64,000 nucleotides of DNA from Methanobrevibacter sp. (GCF_017539065.1 NZ_JAFYHP010000012.1:115227-179226); one strand, 5' to 3'. Positions 9,494 through 18,915 are shown, numbered from the stretch's first letter. The notes: generated by a model from the letters alone, not told the origin. Translations and numbers: made by a program.

Positions 9494-11368
9494 CTAATCG
9501 TCTTTTACTTCATAGTCTGCATCGATTGTGTCATCATCGCCGTCATTAGCACCAGCATTAGGGTCAGCTCCAGCTTGTTGTTGAGCTTGTGCTTCTGCTT
9601 GTGCTTGTTGGTAAATTCTTACACTAATTTCTTGAACTGCATTTGAAAGTTCATCAGACTTTGCTTTAATGGCATCAACGTCATCGCCAGCTATGAGTTC
9701 TCTTAATTCAGCTACAAGTCCTTCGACTTTAGTTTTTTCATCTTCAGATACTTGATCTTTGAGTTCATCTAAGGTTTTTTCTGAAGTGTAAATTAATGAG
9801 TCTGCAGTATTTCTGATTTCAATTTCTTCTTGTCTTTTTGCATCTGCTTCAGCATTCATTTCTGCTTCTTTGATTTTTTGTTCGATTTCCTCATCGGATA
9901 ATTTAGTAGATGAGGTAATGGTAATTGCTTGTTCTTTACCAGTTCCTTTATCTTTAGCAGTTACATTAATAATACCGTTTGCATCAATATCAAAGGTTAC
10001 TTCAATTTGTGGAACGCCTCTTGGTGCAGGTGGAATACCTACAAGTTGGAAACGTCCAAGTGAAGTGTTGTCTGCTGCCATTTTTCTTTCCCCTTGTAAA
10101 ACATTAATGTCTACTGAAGGTTGATTATCAGCAGCTGTGGAGAAAATTTGGCTTTTCTTGGTAGGGATTGTAGTGTTTCTGTCAATTAAAGTGGTTGATA
10201 CTCCACCTAAGGTTTCGATACCTAAGGATAATGGAGTTACGTCTAACAATACGATGTCTTTAATTTCACCAGCTAATACTCCTCCTTGAATAGCCGCACC
10301 CATAGATACACATTCCATTGGGTCAATACCACGTTCAACTGGTTTGCCTATGAATTTTTCAACGAATTTTTGCACGATTGGCATTCTGGTAGGTCCACCA
10401 ACTAAGATGATTTTATCAATTTCAGATTTGCTCATTTTTGCATCATCTAAAGCTTGTTGCATTGGTTTACCTGATTTTTCGACAATTGAATCAACGAGCT
10501 CTTCTAATTTAGCTCTAGTAAGTGAGATAATTAAGTTTTTAGGAGTTCCATCAGTTCCCATTGCGATGAATGGTAGGTTTACTTCAGTGGTTGTAGTAGT
10601 GGACAATTCGATTTTTGCTTTTTCAGCAGCTTCTCTTAATCTTTGTACTGCTTGGTCATTGTCCATTAAGTCAATACCTTCTTGTGCTTTGAACTCATCA
10701 GCTAAGTATTTGATTAAAACGTTGTCCATATCGGTACCACCGAGTTGGGTGTCCCCACTGGTAGATCTTACTTCAAATACTCCTCCACCGAATTCCATGA
10801 TAGTTACGTCTAAGGTACCTCCACCTAAGTCATATACCATAATATTCATGTCTTCTTCATCAGCTTTGTCAAGACCATATGCGAGGCTTGCTGCGGTTGG
10901 TTCGTTTACAAGTCTTACAACATCTAATCCTGCAATTGTTCCTGCGTCTTTTGTTGCAGTCCTTTGGTTGTCGTCAAAGTATGCAGGTACGGTAATTACA
11001 GCTTTTTCAATAGGTTCTCCAAGGAAGGTTTCTGCATCTTTTTTGATTTTTTGTAGGATGAATGCGGAAATCTCTTGTGGGGAGTATTGTTTTCCGTTTA
11101 CAGTAACTTTGTGGTCAGTACCCATACTTCTTTTGATTGCACTGATAGTGTTTTCTGGGTTGGTTACTGCTTGTCTTCTTGCTGGTTCACCAACTAACAT
11201 TTGACCGTCTTCGGTAAATGCAACATAACTTGGGAATGATTTACCATATTGACTTGCACCTTCTGCAGATGGGATTGTAGTTGGTTTTCCTCCTACAAGC
11301 ACGGATGCTGCAGAGTTACTTGTACCTAAGTCAATTCCAATAATTTTTTCTTTTTTAGCGTCAGACAT
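9494..11368 (-). CDS. dnaK: Molecular chaperone DnaK (Hsp70)
   Basis: The 624-residue protein begins its ATPase domain with [14 protein letters not shown], followed by the phosphate motif [12 protein letters not shown]. The substrate-binding domain has [16 protein letters not shown], and the C-terminus ends in an acidic tail [16 protein letters not shown] after a Gln/Ala-rich lid segment. It binds exposed hydrophobic stretches in an ATP-driven cycle with DnaJ and GrpE. It lies 44 bases downstream of grpE with an AGGTGATAATTT ribosome binding site, so the two are probably cotranscribed. A long antisense open frame across it is a codon-bias shadow. Confidence 0.98.
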   Translation of the reverse strand: MSDAKKEKIIGIDLGTSNSAASVLVGGKPTTIPSAEGASQYGKSFPSYVAFTEDGQMLVGEPARRQAVTNPENTISAIKRSMGTDHKVTVNGKQYSPQEISAFILQKIKKDAETFLGEPIEKAVITVPAYFDDNQRTATKDAGTIAGLDVVRLVNEPTAASLAYGLDKADEEDMNIMVYDLGGGTLDVTIMEFGGGVFEVRSTSGDTQLGGTDMDNVLIKYLADEFKAQEGIDLMDNDQAVQRLREAAEKAKIELSTTTTTEVNLPFIAMGTDGTPKNLIISLTRAKLEELVDSIVEKSGKPMQQALDDAKMSKSEIDKIILVGGPTRMPIVQKFVEKFIGKPVERGIDPMECVSMGAAIQGGVLAGEIKDIVLLDVTPLSLGIETLGGVSTTLIDRNTTIPTKKSQIFSTAADNQPSVDINVLQGERKMAADNTSLGRFQLVGIPPAPRGVPQIEVTFDIDANGIINVTAKDKGTGKEQAITITSSTKLSDEEIEQKIKEAEMNAEADAKRQEEIEIRNTADSLIYTSEKTLDELKDQVSEDEKTKVEGLVAELRELIAGDDVDAIKAKSDELSNAVQEISVRIYQQAQAEAQAQQQAGADPNAGANDGDDDTIDADYEVKDD

Positions 11369-11412
11369 AAATTATCACCTTTATTTTTTTTTAATAGATT
11401 AATTAATAAACA

Positions 11413-11964
11413 TTATTTTTTACAAACTATAACTTTTGAATATTTTAGAACTTTATCCTTGTACATGTAGCCTTTCATCAATTCTTCGATGATGTATCCG
11501 TTTTCAACTTCGTCGGATTCCTGAACCATTAACGCTTCATGTTTGTTTAAGTCGAATTTTTCACCTTTTGCAGGTATTTCTTTTACTCCTTCTTTTGCAA
11601 GAATGTCACTAAATTTATTATATATAAGTTCCACACCTTTTCTCAAATCTTCATCTTTTTCAGTTTCTAAAGCTCTACCGAAGTCTTCGTAGCAATCTAG
11701 AAATGATTTTAAAACATTTTCATTTGCGAATTTAATCAGGTCTTTATTTCTTTTATCGGTAATTTTTTTGAAATTTTCGAAATCTGCTTGAAGTCTTTGT
11801 GATAGTGCGATGTATTCTTGAGTCTCTTCTTCAGATTTTTCGAGATCCTTTTTGAGTTTTTCAATCTCTTCATCTTTTGAAGCTAACTCTTCAAGAAGTT
11901 CATCATATTTTTCTTGAATATCAGTGGTTTCAACTTCAGTTTCGCCTTTATTTTCATCAGTCAT
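11413..11964 (-). CDS. grpE: Nucleotide exchange factor GrpE
   Basis: The protein has 183 residues. A long N-terminal coiled coil rich in Glu and Lys (about residues 12-75) is followed by the compact beta domain with the family pattern GVKEIPAKGEKFDLNKHEAL. GrpE dimers release ADP from DnaK. It is the first gene of the heat-shock cluster; the AAGGTG ribosome binding site lies 5 bases before ATG. The roughly 245 bases to the divergent regulator gene hold palindromic sites and an inverted repeat that could control it. Confidence 0.95.
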   Translation of the reverse strand: MTDENKGETEVETTDIQEKYDELLEELASKDEEIEKLKKDLEKSEEETQEYIALSQRLQADFENFKKITDKRNKDLIKFANENVLKSFLDCYEDFGRALETEKDEDLRKGVELIYNKFSDILAKEGVKEIPAKGEKFDLNKHEALMVQESDEVENGYIIEELMKGYMYKDKVLKYSKVIVCKK

Positions 11965-11999
11965 AGTTACACCTTTTCGAGGTTATTGGAAAAACCTAT

Positions 12000-12102
12000 G
12001 TAATAACTCTTAACCGAGAATATGGACTTTTAGTTTTTTAATATTGGTGTTTGGGAATTTATGGACATATAGGAAAATGGTTCATCATTTAAGAGCTATT
12101 AC
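12000..12102 (-). repeat. Long inverted repeat in the grpE upstream region
   Basis: GTAATAACTCTTAA (12000-12013) is complementary to TTAAGAGCTATTAC (12089-12102) except at one position, which becomes a G·U pair in minus-strand RNA. The arms enclose about 75 bases. If grpE transcription starts upstream of it, this would be a 14-bp stem in the grpE leader. A related pair of arms occurs at 38777-38844. Confidence 0.4.
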
Positions 12103-12130
12103 TTTAAGTTTTTCGCGACCAAATATTAAA

Positions 12131-12186
12131 GTAACCAAAAGTTATCTTTCTCTTACATTATTATAGTAACAAAAAGTTATATAAAG
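12131..12186 (+). promoter_or_regulatory. Two operator-like palindromes and TATA box before the winged-helix regulator
   Basis: GTAACCAAAAGTTAT (12131-12145) and GTAACAAAAAGTTAT (12166-12180) share the form GTAAC-N5-GTTAT and are 35 bp apart. The second abuts the TATA-like TATATAAA at 12179-12186. The ATG at 12210 is about 28 bases from the TATA and has no ribosome binding site, so the transcript is probably leaderless. Placement over the promoter suggests repression, perhaps autorepression, and possibly shared control of grpE. Confidence 0.55.
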
Positions 12187-12209
12187 GTTTCGATACATAA
12201 TGTATAAAC

Positions 12210-12785
12210 ATGACTAATACAAACGACATTGAGAAAAATGAAAAACCCCGCAGAAATGCCAATGCGGCTCACGGTCATATAGAAATCAGAGGACCTTACA
12301 ATGACCCGGTCGATGACATTGATGTGGAAGATATCCTTGATGTAATGGGTTGTAAGACTAGAAGAGATATTATAAATCTTTTAAGGGAAGAACCTATGTT
12401 TGTTAGTGAAATCTCCAATGAACTTGACATTGGTCAAAAAGCTATTATTGCGCACTTGCGTGCTATGGAAGATATAGGTATACTAAATTCTTCTTACAAA
12501 AAGATTTTAAGAGGTCGTCCACGTAAATACTACGATTTGCAAAACGAAGTCAACATCCACATTACCATTAACAGGAACAACTTTGATGTAAGATTCACAG
12601 ACGACATGCTCAATACCTTGCAGCTGCCATCCGGAGATGAATGGTCAAAATTACTAGATATCGAGAAAAGAATCGATGATGGACAACTCGAAGCGATTGA
12701 CGAGTTGAAAAATCAAATCAGATTATATGGCAATCTCTTAGAAAGAGCTGAATATATACTTGAGAGAACCATTAAAAATAGATAA
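12210..12785 (+). CDS. Winged helix-turn-helix (ArsR-like) transcriptional regulator, divergent from the heat-shock genes
   Basis: The protein has 191 residues. A hydrophilic N-terminal tail of about 35 residues is followed by an ArsR-type winged helix at about 45-110, with recognition-helix region VSEISNELDIGQKAIIAHLRAM and wing RGRPRKYY. The C-terminus is predicted helical (IDDGQLEAIDELKNQIRLYGNLLERAEYILERTI) and may be the dimer or sensing region. No metal-binding Cys cluster is present. Its divergence from grpE-dnaK-dnaJ and the two palindromes in its promoter suggest a local regulator of heat-shock genes, in the manner of Phr, although it is not clearly a Phr orthologue. The DNA target and signal are inference. 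Confidence 0.75.
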   Translation: MTNTNDIEKNEKPRRNANAAHGHIEIRGPYNDPVDDIDVEDILDVMGCKTRRDIINLLREEPMFVSEISNELDIGQKAIIAHLRAMEDIGILNSSYKKILRGRPRKYYDLQNEVNIHITINRNNFDVRFTDDMLNTLQLPSGDEWSKLLDIEKRIDDGQLEAIDELKNQIRLYGNLLERAEYILERTIKNR

Positions 12786-12788
12786 TTT

Positions 12789-12828
12789 GTTTGAAATTAC
12801 TTTTCAAACACTTTTTTTACTTTTTTTA
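12789..12828 (+). terminator. Hairpin plus two T-runs between the regulator and hypF
   Basis: GTTTGAAA (12789-12796) pairs with TTTCAAAC (12802-12809), loop TTACT, followed by ACTTTTTTTAC and a second run of seven T. It begins 4 bases after the regulator's stop and overlaps the hypF stop at 12804-12806. Confidence 0.65.
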
Positions 12829-15056
12829 GCAACAATGCTTTGGCCTAAAGATACGGATCCGTCTCCAGCGCATGTATTCAGATGCTGTATGAAATTAAAG
12901 CCTTCATTTTCAACAATGTTTTTGACGCAATCGGTTATGGCTTCGTTGTAGAATACTCCACCAGTTGCTCCAATATCTTGAATGCCTTTCTTGTTCGCTG
13001 CTTGAATTGCAAGCTCGCTCAAACCGCTTGCAACTGCAATTTGGCCTGCAGCTGCAACATCTGCCTTTTTCTCCCCATTTTGATATAATCTAACGACTTC
13101 ACGTAAAATCTCGGTGGTGTTCAATTGGTTGTCTTCAATAATCACAGGAATCTCCAATTTCTTGGTGGTATAATATGCGGCGGATTCAAGTTTCATTGAA
13201 CATTCCCCTTCATAAGTACGTTCATGACAGATTTCCAATGCCACTGCCATTGAATCAAGGACTCTGCCGGTACTTGTAGTGATTCCCACATTGATTCCGG
13301 CATCGATTTGCTTTTTGATGTTTCTGATTTCGATTTCACCATATTTGAAGTAATCGTAATAATGTTTGATTAAATCATCATCTTTTAAGATACTTGCAAG
13401 CATTCTTGCAGGATATTTGGTTGCGACATCCCCTCCAGGCATCAATTGAGGTTCTAGATGGCCCATTCTTTCGAATGAGCTGATATCGGTATATAGGATT
13501 TCTCCACCCCAACTTGTTCCGTCACTGCCGTAACCCACTCCATCAGCGGAAATGCTAATAAGTTCATCTATTCCATGGTCATTTGCAAGTGCTACGGTAT
13601 GTGCATGATGGTGCTGCACAGGCAAAACTTCCGCATCATATTTTTCAGCCAATTCATGTGCTAAACGTGTAGTAAAAAAGTGCGGATGCATATCACAAGC
13701 AATAACATCAAATTCATTGATTTTGGTAATGCGCTCCATATTTTCAATGGCCTTTCTTAAAAACATTAATGTTTTTGGTTTATTTGTATTTCCAATATGC
13801 TGTGAAGGGTATACTTTATCTCCTCTGGCTATTGAGAATGTCACATCAAGTTCAGGGCCTAATGCAAGCACATCCAAATCGTTAACGTCATAATTGATTG
13901 TATATGGTTCCGGAGTATATCCCCGTGAACGCCTAATAAATGATAATTCATTATTTCTAAATCTAATAACTGAATCATCGCATCTATTTAAGATTCTGCG
14001 ATTGTGAACAAGTGAGTAATCATTAACTCCATTGATGATTTCTTCGTTTTCAATCATCATCGGTTCGCCAGGGATATTAGCAGAAGTCATTACATAAGTG
14101 TCAATATCCCCTTCATCAAAGAGTAAATAATGCATTGGGGAATAGGGAAGCATTACTCCAATATTGTGAAGGCCAGGGGATAATGATTCAGGGAATCTGT
14201 AACCGTCATTTTTCTTTAAAATCACAATAGGTCTTTTATTTGATGTGATGGTGTCGATTTCTTTTTCTGTCAATTGAGCATATTTTTTAAGGCTTTCCAG
14301 GTCTTTGCACATTACTGCAAATGCCTGGTTCGGACGGTTCAAACGTTTTCTTAACTCTTTAACTGCATCATCATTATATGCATCAACAACAAGATGTGTT
14401 CCACCAATTCCTTTGATTGCAAGGATTTCTCCATCTTTAAGGATTTCTGCACCCTTTTTAATAGGATTTTCCACATCTAATTTATCATCGCCTTTGTAAA
14501 TTGCCATTTGAGGTCCGCAATCATTGCAGCATATTGCCTCACCATGATAACGTCTGTCAAGCGGTTGTTTGTACTCTACAAGACAGTCATCACATAAAGG
14601 GAAATCTTCCATTGAAGTTCGCTCACGGTCATATGGTACACTTTCAATAACAGTAAATCTCGGTCCGCAGTCAGTACAAGCATTAAACGGGTATTTATAA
14701 CGCCTGTCTTTCGGATTTCTAATTTCAGCTAGGCATTTATCACAGATTGCAATATCTGGAGGTATTACACTAACACCAGAATAGCTATCTCCACTTTCGA
14801 TTATTTCAAAATCAGAATAATTTTCAACTTCAATTTCGCTAACTTCCATTGAATCTATCTTGGCAATTGGAGGTAATTCTTCAGGAAGTCTTTTAACAAA
14901 CTCGGAAGTATTTTCGCCTTCGATAATGATTTCAACCACATTTCCAAGATTTCTGACATGGCCTTTGAGATTTAAATCCACGGCTAACCTATATACATAT
15001 GGTCTAAATCCTACGCCTTGGACAATTCCTTGAGTTAAAATCATTAAAGCATTCAT
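12804..15056 (-). CDS. hypF: Carbamoyltransferase HypF, [NiFe] hydrogenase maturation
   Basis: The 750-residue protein has all HypF domains in order: acylphosphatase (residues 1-90, QGVGFRPYVYRLA), two zinc fingers with Cys pairs at 105/108 with 127/130 and 155/158 with 177/180, a YrdC-like nucleotide domain, and the Kae1-like carbamoyltransferase domain with the metal-binding HHHAH motif. It transfers the carbamoyl group of carbamoyl phosphate to HypE, the source of the cyanide ligands in [NiFe] hydrogenases. Methanogens of this type need it for the F420-reducing, Mvh, and Eha/Ehb enzymes; the ehb operon is in this window. A second ATG four codons in (MILTQG) is an alternative start. Confidence 0.96.
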   Translation of the reverse strand: MNALMILTQGIVQGVGFRPYVYRLAVDLNLKGHVRNLGNVVEIIIEGENTSEFVKRLPEELPPIAKIDSMEVSEIEVENYSDFEIIESGDSYSGVSVIPPDIAICDKCLAEIRNPKDRRYKYPFNACTDCGPRFTVIESVPYDRERTSMEDFPLCDDCLVEYKQPLDRRYHGEAICCNDCGPQMAIYKGDDKLDVENPIKKGAEILKDGEILAIKGIGGTHLVVDAYNDDAVKELRKRLNRPNQAFAVMCKDLESLKKYAQLTEKEIDTITSNKRPIVILKKNDGYRFPESLSPGLHNIGVMLPYSPMHYLLFDEGDIDTYVMTSANIPGEPMMIENEEIINGVNDYSLVHNRRILNRCDDSVIRFRNNELSFIRRSRGYTPEPYTINYDVNDLDVLALGPELDVTFSIARGDKVYPSQHIGNTNKPKTLMFLRKAIENMERITKINEFDVIACDMHPHFFTTRLAHELAEKYDAEVLPVQHHHAHTVALANDHGIDELISISADGVGYGSDGTSWGGEILYTDISSFERMGHLEPQLMPGGDVATKYPARMLASILKDDDLIKHYYDYFKYGEIEIRNIKKQIDAGINVGITTSTGRVLDSMAVALEICHERTYEGECSMKLESAAYYTTKKLEIPVIIEDNQLNTTEILREVVRLYQNGEKKADVAAAGQIAVASGLSELAIQAANKKGIQDIGATGGVFYNEAITDCVKNIVENEGFNFIQHLNTCAGDGSVSLGQSIVAKKSKKSV

Positions 15057-15111
15057 TAAATTATAATATTATAAGTTAAATTTTATATAATTTTATCTTA
15101 AATATTATATT
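15057..15111. promoter_or_regulatory. Compact divergent promoter shared by hypF and larB
   Basis: Only 55 bases of almost pure A/T separate the two start codons. A near-symmetrical TTTTATATAA block around 15083-15092 can serve as a TATA box in both directions. It lies about 25-30 bases from each ATG. Neither gene has a ribosome binding site, so both mRNAs are probably leaderless. Confidence 0.5.
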
Positions 15112-15873
15112 ATGAAAGATATTCTTGAAAGATTGGTAAGTGGGGAACTTGATATTGCAGAAGCTGAGCAACTTCTAAAAGCCAATAATATTTTGGAGTT
15201 TGATGATATTGCTAAGTTTGATGCTAAAAGATGTGATAGGACAGGTTTTCCAGAAGCCGTATTCTCGCTAGGTAAAGATTATGAGGATTTACTCACAATA
15301 ATAAGGAATTATCTTAAAAGAAGTGATGAAGATTTAATCGTTACAAAATTATCCCCTGAACGTTATGAAAAAATCATTGATGATTTGGGTGAAAGCTCAT
15401 ATATTTTTGATTATAACAAAAGGGCTCAAATTTTAATTATAAGAAAAGAGATTGTTGAAAAAGATCCAATTGCAAAAATCGGAATTATGACTGCCGGAAC
15501 ATCAGATATAAATATAGCAGAAGAGGCAAAAGTCATTCTCGAAGAAGGCGGTTGTGAAGTAATTACCTCTTATGATATTGGAGTTGCAGGAATCCATAGG
15601 CTGTTTCCACAAATTGCCCACATGGTCAGTGAAGGAGTAAGGGCATTCATTGTTTGTGCAGGAATGGAAGGGGCTCTGCCGTCAGTTGTAGCAGGCCTTG
15701 TAGATGTGCCGGTTATTGCCGTTCCAACATCTGTGGGTTATGGTGTTGGTGAAGGCGGAAGAGTGGCGTTGGATTCAATGCTTCAATCATGTGCGCCAGG
15801 AATAGCGGTTGTTAATATCGATAATGGATTTGGAGCAGCTGTTTTTGCTTTAACAATTGTAAATAGTGATTAA
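15112..15873 (+). CDS. larB: LarB-like protein (nickel-pincer cofactor biosynthesis; PurE-related carboxylase)
   Basis: The protein has 253 residues. The C-terminal half is the PurE/NCAIR mutase-like fold with [17 protein letters not shown], the [16 protein letters not shown] stretch and [12 protein letters not shown], all typical of LarB. LarB carboxylates and hydrolyses nicotinic acid adenine dinucleotide in the first step of nickel-pincer nucleotide synthesis. LarC and LarE are not in the window, so the pathway cannot be confirmed here. The divergent pairing with hypF joins two nickel-enzyme maturation genes at one promoter. No ribosome binding site is present; the mRNA is probably leaderless. 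Confidence 0.85.
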   Translation: MKDILERLVSGELDIAEAEQLLKANNILEFDDIAKFDAKRCDRTGFPEAVFSLGKDYEDLLTIIRNYLKRSDEDLIVTKLSPERYEKIIDDLGESSYIFDYNKRAQILIIRKEIVEKDPIAKIGIMTAGTSDINIAEEAKVILEEGGCEVITSYDIGVAGIHRLFPQIAHMVSEGVRAFIVCAGMEGALPSVVAGLVDVPVIAVPTSVGYGVGEGGRVALDSMLQSCAPGIAVVNIDNGFGAAVFALTIVNSD

Positions 15874-16437
15874 ATGAGATATGAGACTTTTGATTTTAAC
15901 AAACACGAGGTATCTAAAGTTGCCGAGCTGACTTATGATGTTGACTTTAGGACATTTGACATGCTCTATAACTCAAAAGAAAGTGCCGTTAAACAAATCG
16001 CTAAGGATTTGCCGAAACGCGACCTTGGTGATTATTTTAAAGTTATTTTAGATGATAATGATGAAATTATCGGAATGTTGATGATTTATACCTCCAAGGT
16101 CTCCCATAAATTTTATTTAAAGCCAATAAGATTGATGATCGTTGATATATTAGACCATTTTGTTTTGGCGGATATTGAAGAAGAGGATTTATATCTGGCG
16201 GAAATCGCCATCGACTCCAAATTAAGAGGACAGGGCATTGGTAGAAAAGTAGTATGTGATGTAATTAATTATGCTAGGTCTAAAAATTATAAACGAGTCA
16301 CAATTGATGCTGATTTTAGGAATCATGGTGCTAAACGATTATATGAAAAAATAGGCTTTAAAGAATTTAATAAAAAAAGAGTAAAAATAGGAAAATTTGA
16401 AAGAGGAATGTTTAATATGGAATTAAAATTAGATTAA
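15874..16437 (+). CDS. GNAT-family N-acetyltransferase
   Basis: The protein has 187 residues. The acetyl-CoA binding motif is LRGQGIGRKVV at about residue 110, followed by helix and beta strand and the typical C-terminal ARSKNYKRVTIDADFRNHGAKRLYEKIGF. The substrate is unknown. Its ATG follows the larB stop with no gap, so it is translationally coupled to larB. Confidence 0.85.
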   Translation: MRYETFDFNKHEVSKVAELTYDVDFRTFDMLYNSKESAVKQIAKDLPKRDLGDYFKVILDDNDEIIGMLMIYTSKVSHKFYLKPIRLMIVDILDHFVLADIEEEDLYLAEIAIDSKLRGQGIGRKVVCDVINYARSKNYKRVTIDADFRNHGAKRLYEKIGFKEFNKKRVKIGKFERGMFNMELKLD

Positions 16438-16441
16438 TTCC

Positions 16442-16927
16442 CTATTTGTTTTGTTTAAAGTTGTGCTGTATTGTATCAACTATAAAATTCCAATCATCTT
16501 CCCAATTTTTATACTTATCCATTTTCAATTCAATAGTACGGTTATCCTTTACAAAATAAGTCATTGTGTACTTTTTATCTGTTGTTAAGTTTTTATAGTA
16601 GATAATATTTGCAGTGCTGTTTTGTTTTGTGTCTTTGATTTCAATATCACTATCTTCTTCAAACGATTTCAGTGTTGAATTGAATTCTTTCAAAGCTTTA
16701 TCTCCAACACCCATAATTGTAATGTTGGCGGTATGATTTTGATGGTCTAATAAACTTACAAAATTATCCTTGTTTTTCAGTAAATTAAATCCACTAGGCA
16801 ATGTTATTGTCATCTCATCAGCGACTGTAACAGCTTTTCCAACAGTGGTTGATGAATCGACAATTAGATACATACATGCTATTCCAGCTATTAAAATGAC
16901 TAGTATTCCAAACCATCTTTTATCCAT
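16442..16927 (-). CDS. Membrane-anchored PsbP-like extracytoplasmic protein of unknown function
   Basis: The protein has 161 residues. An N-terminal hydrophobic segment (WFGILVILIAGIACMYLIV) acts as an uncleaved signal anchor, and the remainder is a beta-rich domain beginning TITLPSGFNL with several N-x-S/T sequons. It resembles the small PsbP-like proteins common in Methanobacteriales, such as the one at 61731-62267. It overlaps the upstream ABC ATPase gene by 8 bases, which suggests one transcript, but a role in transport is not shown. Confidence 0.6.
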   Translation of the reverse strand: MDKRWFGILVILIAGIACMYLIVDSSTTVGKAVTVADEMTITLPSGFNLLKNKDNFVSLLDHQNHTANITIMGVGDKALKEFNSTLKSFEEDSDIEIKDTKQNSTANIIYYKNLTTDKKYTMTYFVKDNRTIELKMDKYKNWEDDWNFIVDTIQHNFKQNK

Positions 16928-17783
16928 ATTTCTTCCTCAATTTACGTTTCATTTTCTTTTCTTTTTTGATTCTTGCATAATTAGCATCTTCAACATAGGC
17001 ATCGCAGACTTCATCAGCTGGACCTTCCATGATTAGTTTACCGTTGTCAATCCAAATGCATCTGTCGCATATTCTTCTGACTTGGTTGATGGAGTGGGAC
17101 ACTAAAAGAACAGTTACTCCTTCAGCCATCATCTCATTAATCTTTTCACCACTCTTTTTCCTGAATTTGATATCTCCAACTGATAAAATCTCATCGATAA
17201 TCAAGATATCCGGATCAATAAGGGTAGCTATTGAAAATCCTAATTTCGCTTTCATACCTTTAGAATAGTTTTTAACCGGGAAATTAATGTAATCTCCGAG
17301 TTCGGAGTATTCAACGATTTCATCGTATTTTGAATCAAGGTATTCCTTATCCATACTGAGTAAGGCACCATTTAAATAAATATTATCTTTTCCAGAGTAG
17401 TTTTTATCAAAACCAGCACTTAATTCGAGCAATGGAGCAATTTTACCATTAATGGTAATGTCTCCTTCTGTAGGTTCATAAATTCCGGCAATGATTCTGA
17501 GCAAAGTACTCTTTCCTGCTCCATTAAAACCTAGAATTCCTAATTTTTCTCCTCTATTGACTGTAAAGGAAATGTCATCAAGGACTTTGACTGTTTTTGT
17601 CTCTCCTTTATTACGTTTTATGGTTCTGATTACGTACTCTTTTATGGTATCGATTTTATCATTGGAAACTTTAAATTCCATTGTTAAATGTTCTACCTTA
17701 ATCGCAACGCCAGATTCTAAGGCGGAATTATAGTTAATTGAGGTATTGTTGAATATTTTATCGATTATATTTCTTATGCCCAT
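16920..17783 (-). CDS. ABC transporter ATP-binding protein, polysaccharide or teichoic-acid export type (TagH/Wzt-like)
   Basis: The protein has 287 residues with Walker A GFNGAGKST at 85-93, a signature region VKNYSKGMKAKLGFS and Walker B DILIIDEIL, plus the H-loop LVSHS. The spacing and YSKGMKAKLGF variant place it in the Wzt/TagH/RfbE group that drives export of lipid-linked polysaccharides. It lacks the long C-terminal carbohydrate-binding domain of Wzt. It works with the permease encoded 15 bases upstream. In an archaeon with a pseudomurein wall the cargo may be a surface polymer; this is inference. Confidence 0.9.
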   Translation of the reverse strand: MGIRNIIDKIFNNTSINYNSALESGVAIKVEHLTMEFKVSNDKIDTIKEYVIRTIKRNKGETKTVKVLDDISFTVNRGEKLGILGFNGAGKSTLLRIIAGIYEPTEGDITINGKIAPLLELSAGFDKNYSGKDNIYLNGALLSMDKEYLDSKYDEIVEYSELGDYINFPVKNYSKGMKAKLGFSIATLIDPDILIIDEILSVGDIKFRKKSGEKINEMMAEGVTVLLVSHSINQVRRICDRCIWIDNGKLIMEGPADEVCDAYVEDANYARIKKEKKMKRKLRKKYG

Positions 17784-17798
17784 TATATTCCTCCTTAT

Positions 17799-18563
17799 CT
17801 ATAATTCTAAAGTTAATTTCTTACCATAAATATTAAACATCAAAAGTCCGATTCCAAGTGTTGTCAATGCAAATACTCCAATGTATAGCATTGTAGAGAA
17901 ACTTGGCGCAACTCCATAAACACACTGTCTGACACAGGTCATTGCACAATAAACAGGATTCAGTGAAAATATTATCTGGAACTTGGTTGGAACGATTTCG
18001 ATTGGATAGAACAATGCGGATGCATATAATAATACTAATGTGAATACATTGTATAGGTATCCGATATCTGTGAAATAAGTGTTACAGACTGCAAGGATCA
18101 ATCCAACACCAAATATTAATATAATTACTAAAAAAATTGGTATAATCGCATATACTAGTGTAAAGTGGAATGGTGCACCAGTAAGTAGCATAACACCAAA
18201 TAATATTACAAAGGAAATTAAAAAGTTTACAAATTCATAACATATTGAACTGACTGGGAACATGGAACGAGGCACATATATCTTTTTAAGCAAACGTGCG
18301 TTTTTCCTGATAGAATTCATTGCACCTTTAGTACCATGATTATAAAAATCAAATATGACTCTTCCTGCTAAATAATAAACCGGATAGTTTACAACATTTT
18401 TACCGAATAACATGGAAAATACTGCTGTAAAAACCAGCATTGTTAATAATGGGTTGAAAAAACTCCAAAGGATTCCTAAGACGGAATCCTTGTACTTTGC
18501 AGTCAGATTCTTTTTGACTAACTCAGTTAGTAAAAACTTTTTTTCAGAAAATGTATCGAACAT
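17799..18563 (-). CDS. ABC-2 type permease, polysaccharide or teichoic-acid export (TagG/Wzm-like)
   Basis: The protein has about 254 residues and six hydrophobic segments, with the family's N-terminal pattern LTELVKKNLTAKYKDSVLG followed by LWSFFNPLLTMLVF. It forms the membrane channel partner of the adjacent ATPase. An in-frame TTG lies four codons upstream (18575), but the ATG at 18563 has a GGT element at better spacing and begins the conserved region. The pair sits near an acyltransferase gene further on and a GpsA/nucleotidyltransferase pair that could supply precursors. Confidence 0.9.
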   Translation of the reverse strand: MFDTFSEKKFLLTELVKKNLTAKYKDSVLGILWSFFNPLLTMLVFTAVFSMLFGKNVVNYPVYYLAGRVIFDFYNHGTKGAMNSIRKNARLLKKIYVPRSMFPVSSICYEFVNFLISFVILFGVMLLTGAPFHFTLVYAIIPIFLVIILIFGVGLILAVCNTYFTDIGYLYNVFTLVLLYASALFYPIEIVPTKFQIIFSLNPVYCAMTCVRQCVYGVAPSFSTMLYIGVFALTTLGIGLLMFNIYGKKLTLEL

Positions 18564-18624
18564 TTTAATAACCAATTTTTTTGAATTAACTAAATTATGT
18601 TTAAATCTATTAATATATTTTTAC

Positions 18625-18915
18625 TTATTTTCGTCTCCTAGCAAACTCTTTATAAATTTCATCGAGTTCTACACCTTTGTAAACTAGAAGCAATAATGTA
18701 TGAAAGATTAAATCAACAGATTCATAAACTAAATTTTCATCGTTTTTAGATGCAATTAATACTTCTCCAGCTTCTTCAGCTATTTTTTCAAGTATTTTGT
18801 CCTCTGCTTTTTTATCGCTGTCTTTCATAATGTTGGAAGTGTATGAATCTATTGGATTATCCCTTCTTGACTCCAATACTTCATAAACCTCTCTAATGAT
18901 TTTGTCATCACTCAT
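18625..18915 (-). CDS. hisE: Phosphoribosyl-ATP pyrophosphohydrolase HisE
   Basis: The protein has 96 residues, the usual length of stand-alone HisE. The MazG-like helices carry the Mg-binding pattern [14 protein letters not shown] (EExxE) and [15 protein letters not shown] (ExxD). It removes pyrophosphate from phosphoribosyl-ATP in the second step of histidine synthesis. Its ATG overlaps the stop of the upstream CBS-ParB gene by 4 bases, so it is translationally coupled to a gene with no known histidine role. Confidence 0.93.
   Translation of the reverse strand: MSDDKIIREVYEVLESRRDNPIDSYTSNIMKDSDKKAEDKILEKIAEEAGEVLIASKNDENLVYESVDLIFHTLLLLVYKGVELDEIYKEFARRRK

Noticed and set aside
10344..11204. 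Long open frame (286 codons) antisense to dnaK
   Set aside because: It lies wholly within a clear dnaK gene and encodes Ser/Val-rich text without motifs; codon bias of the sense gene explains it. Other such frames inside ehb, hypF, queE and argG were left out for the same reason.
12058..12076. Similarity of TTTATGGA-YR-TATAGGAAA (17 of 19) to 52586-52604
   Set aside because: In a 64-kb AT-rich window many 17-of-19 matches are expected by chance, and the two contexts differ.
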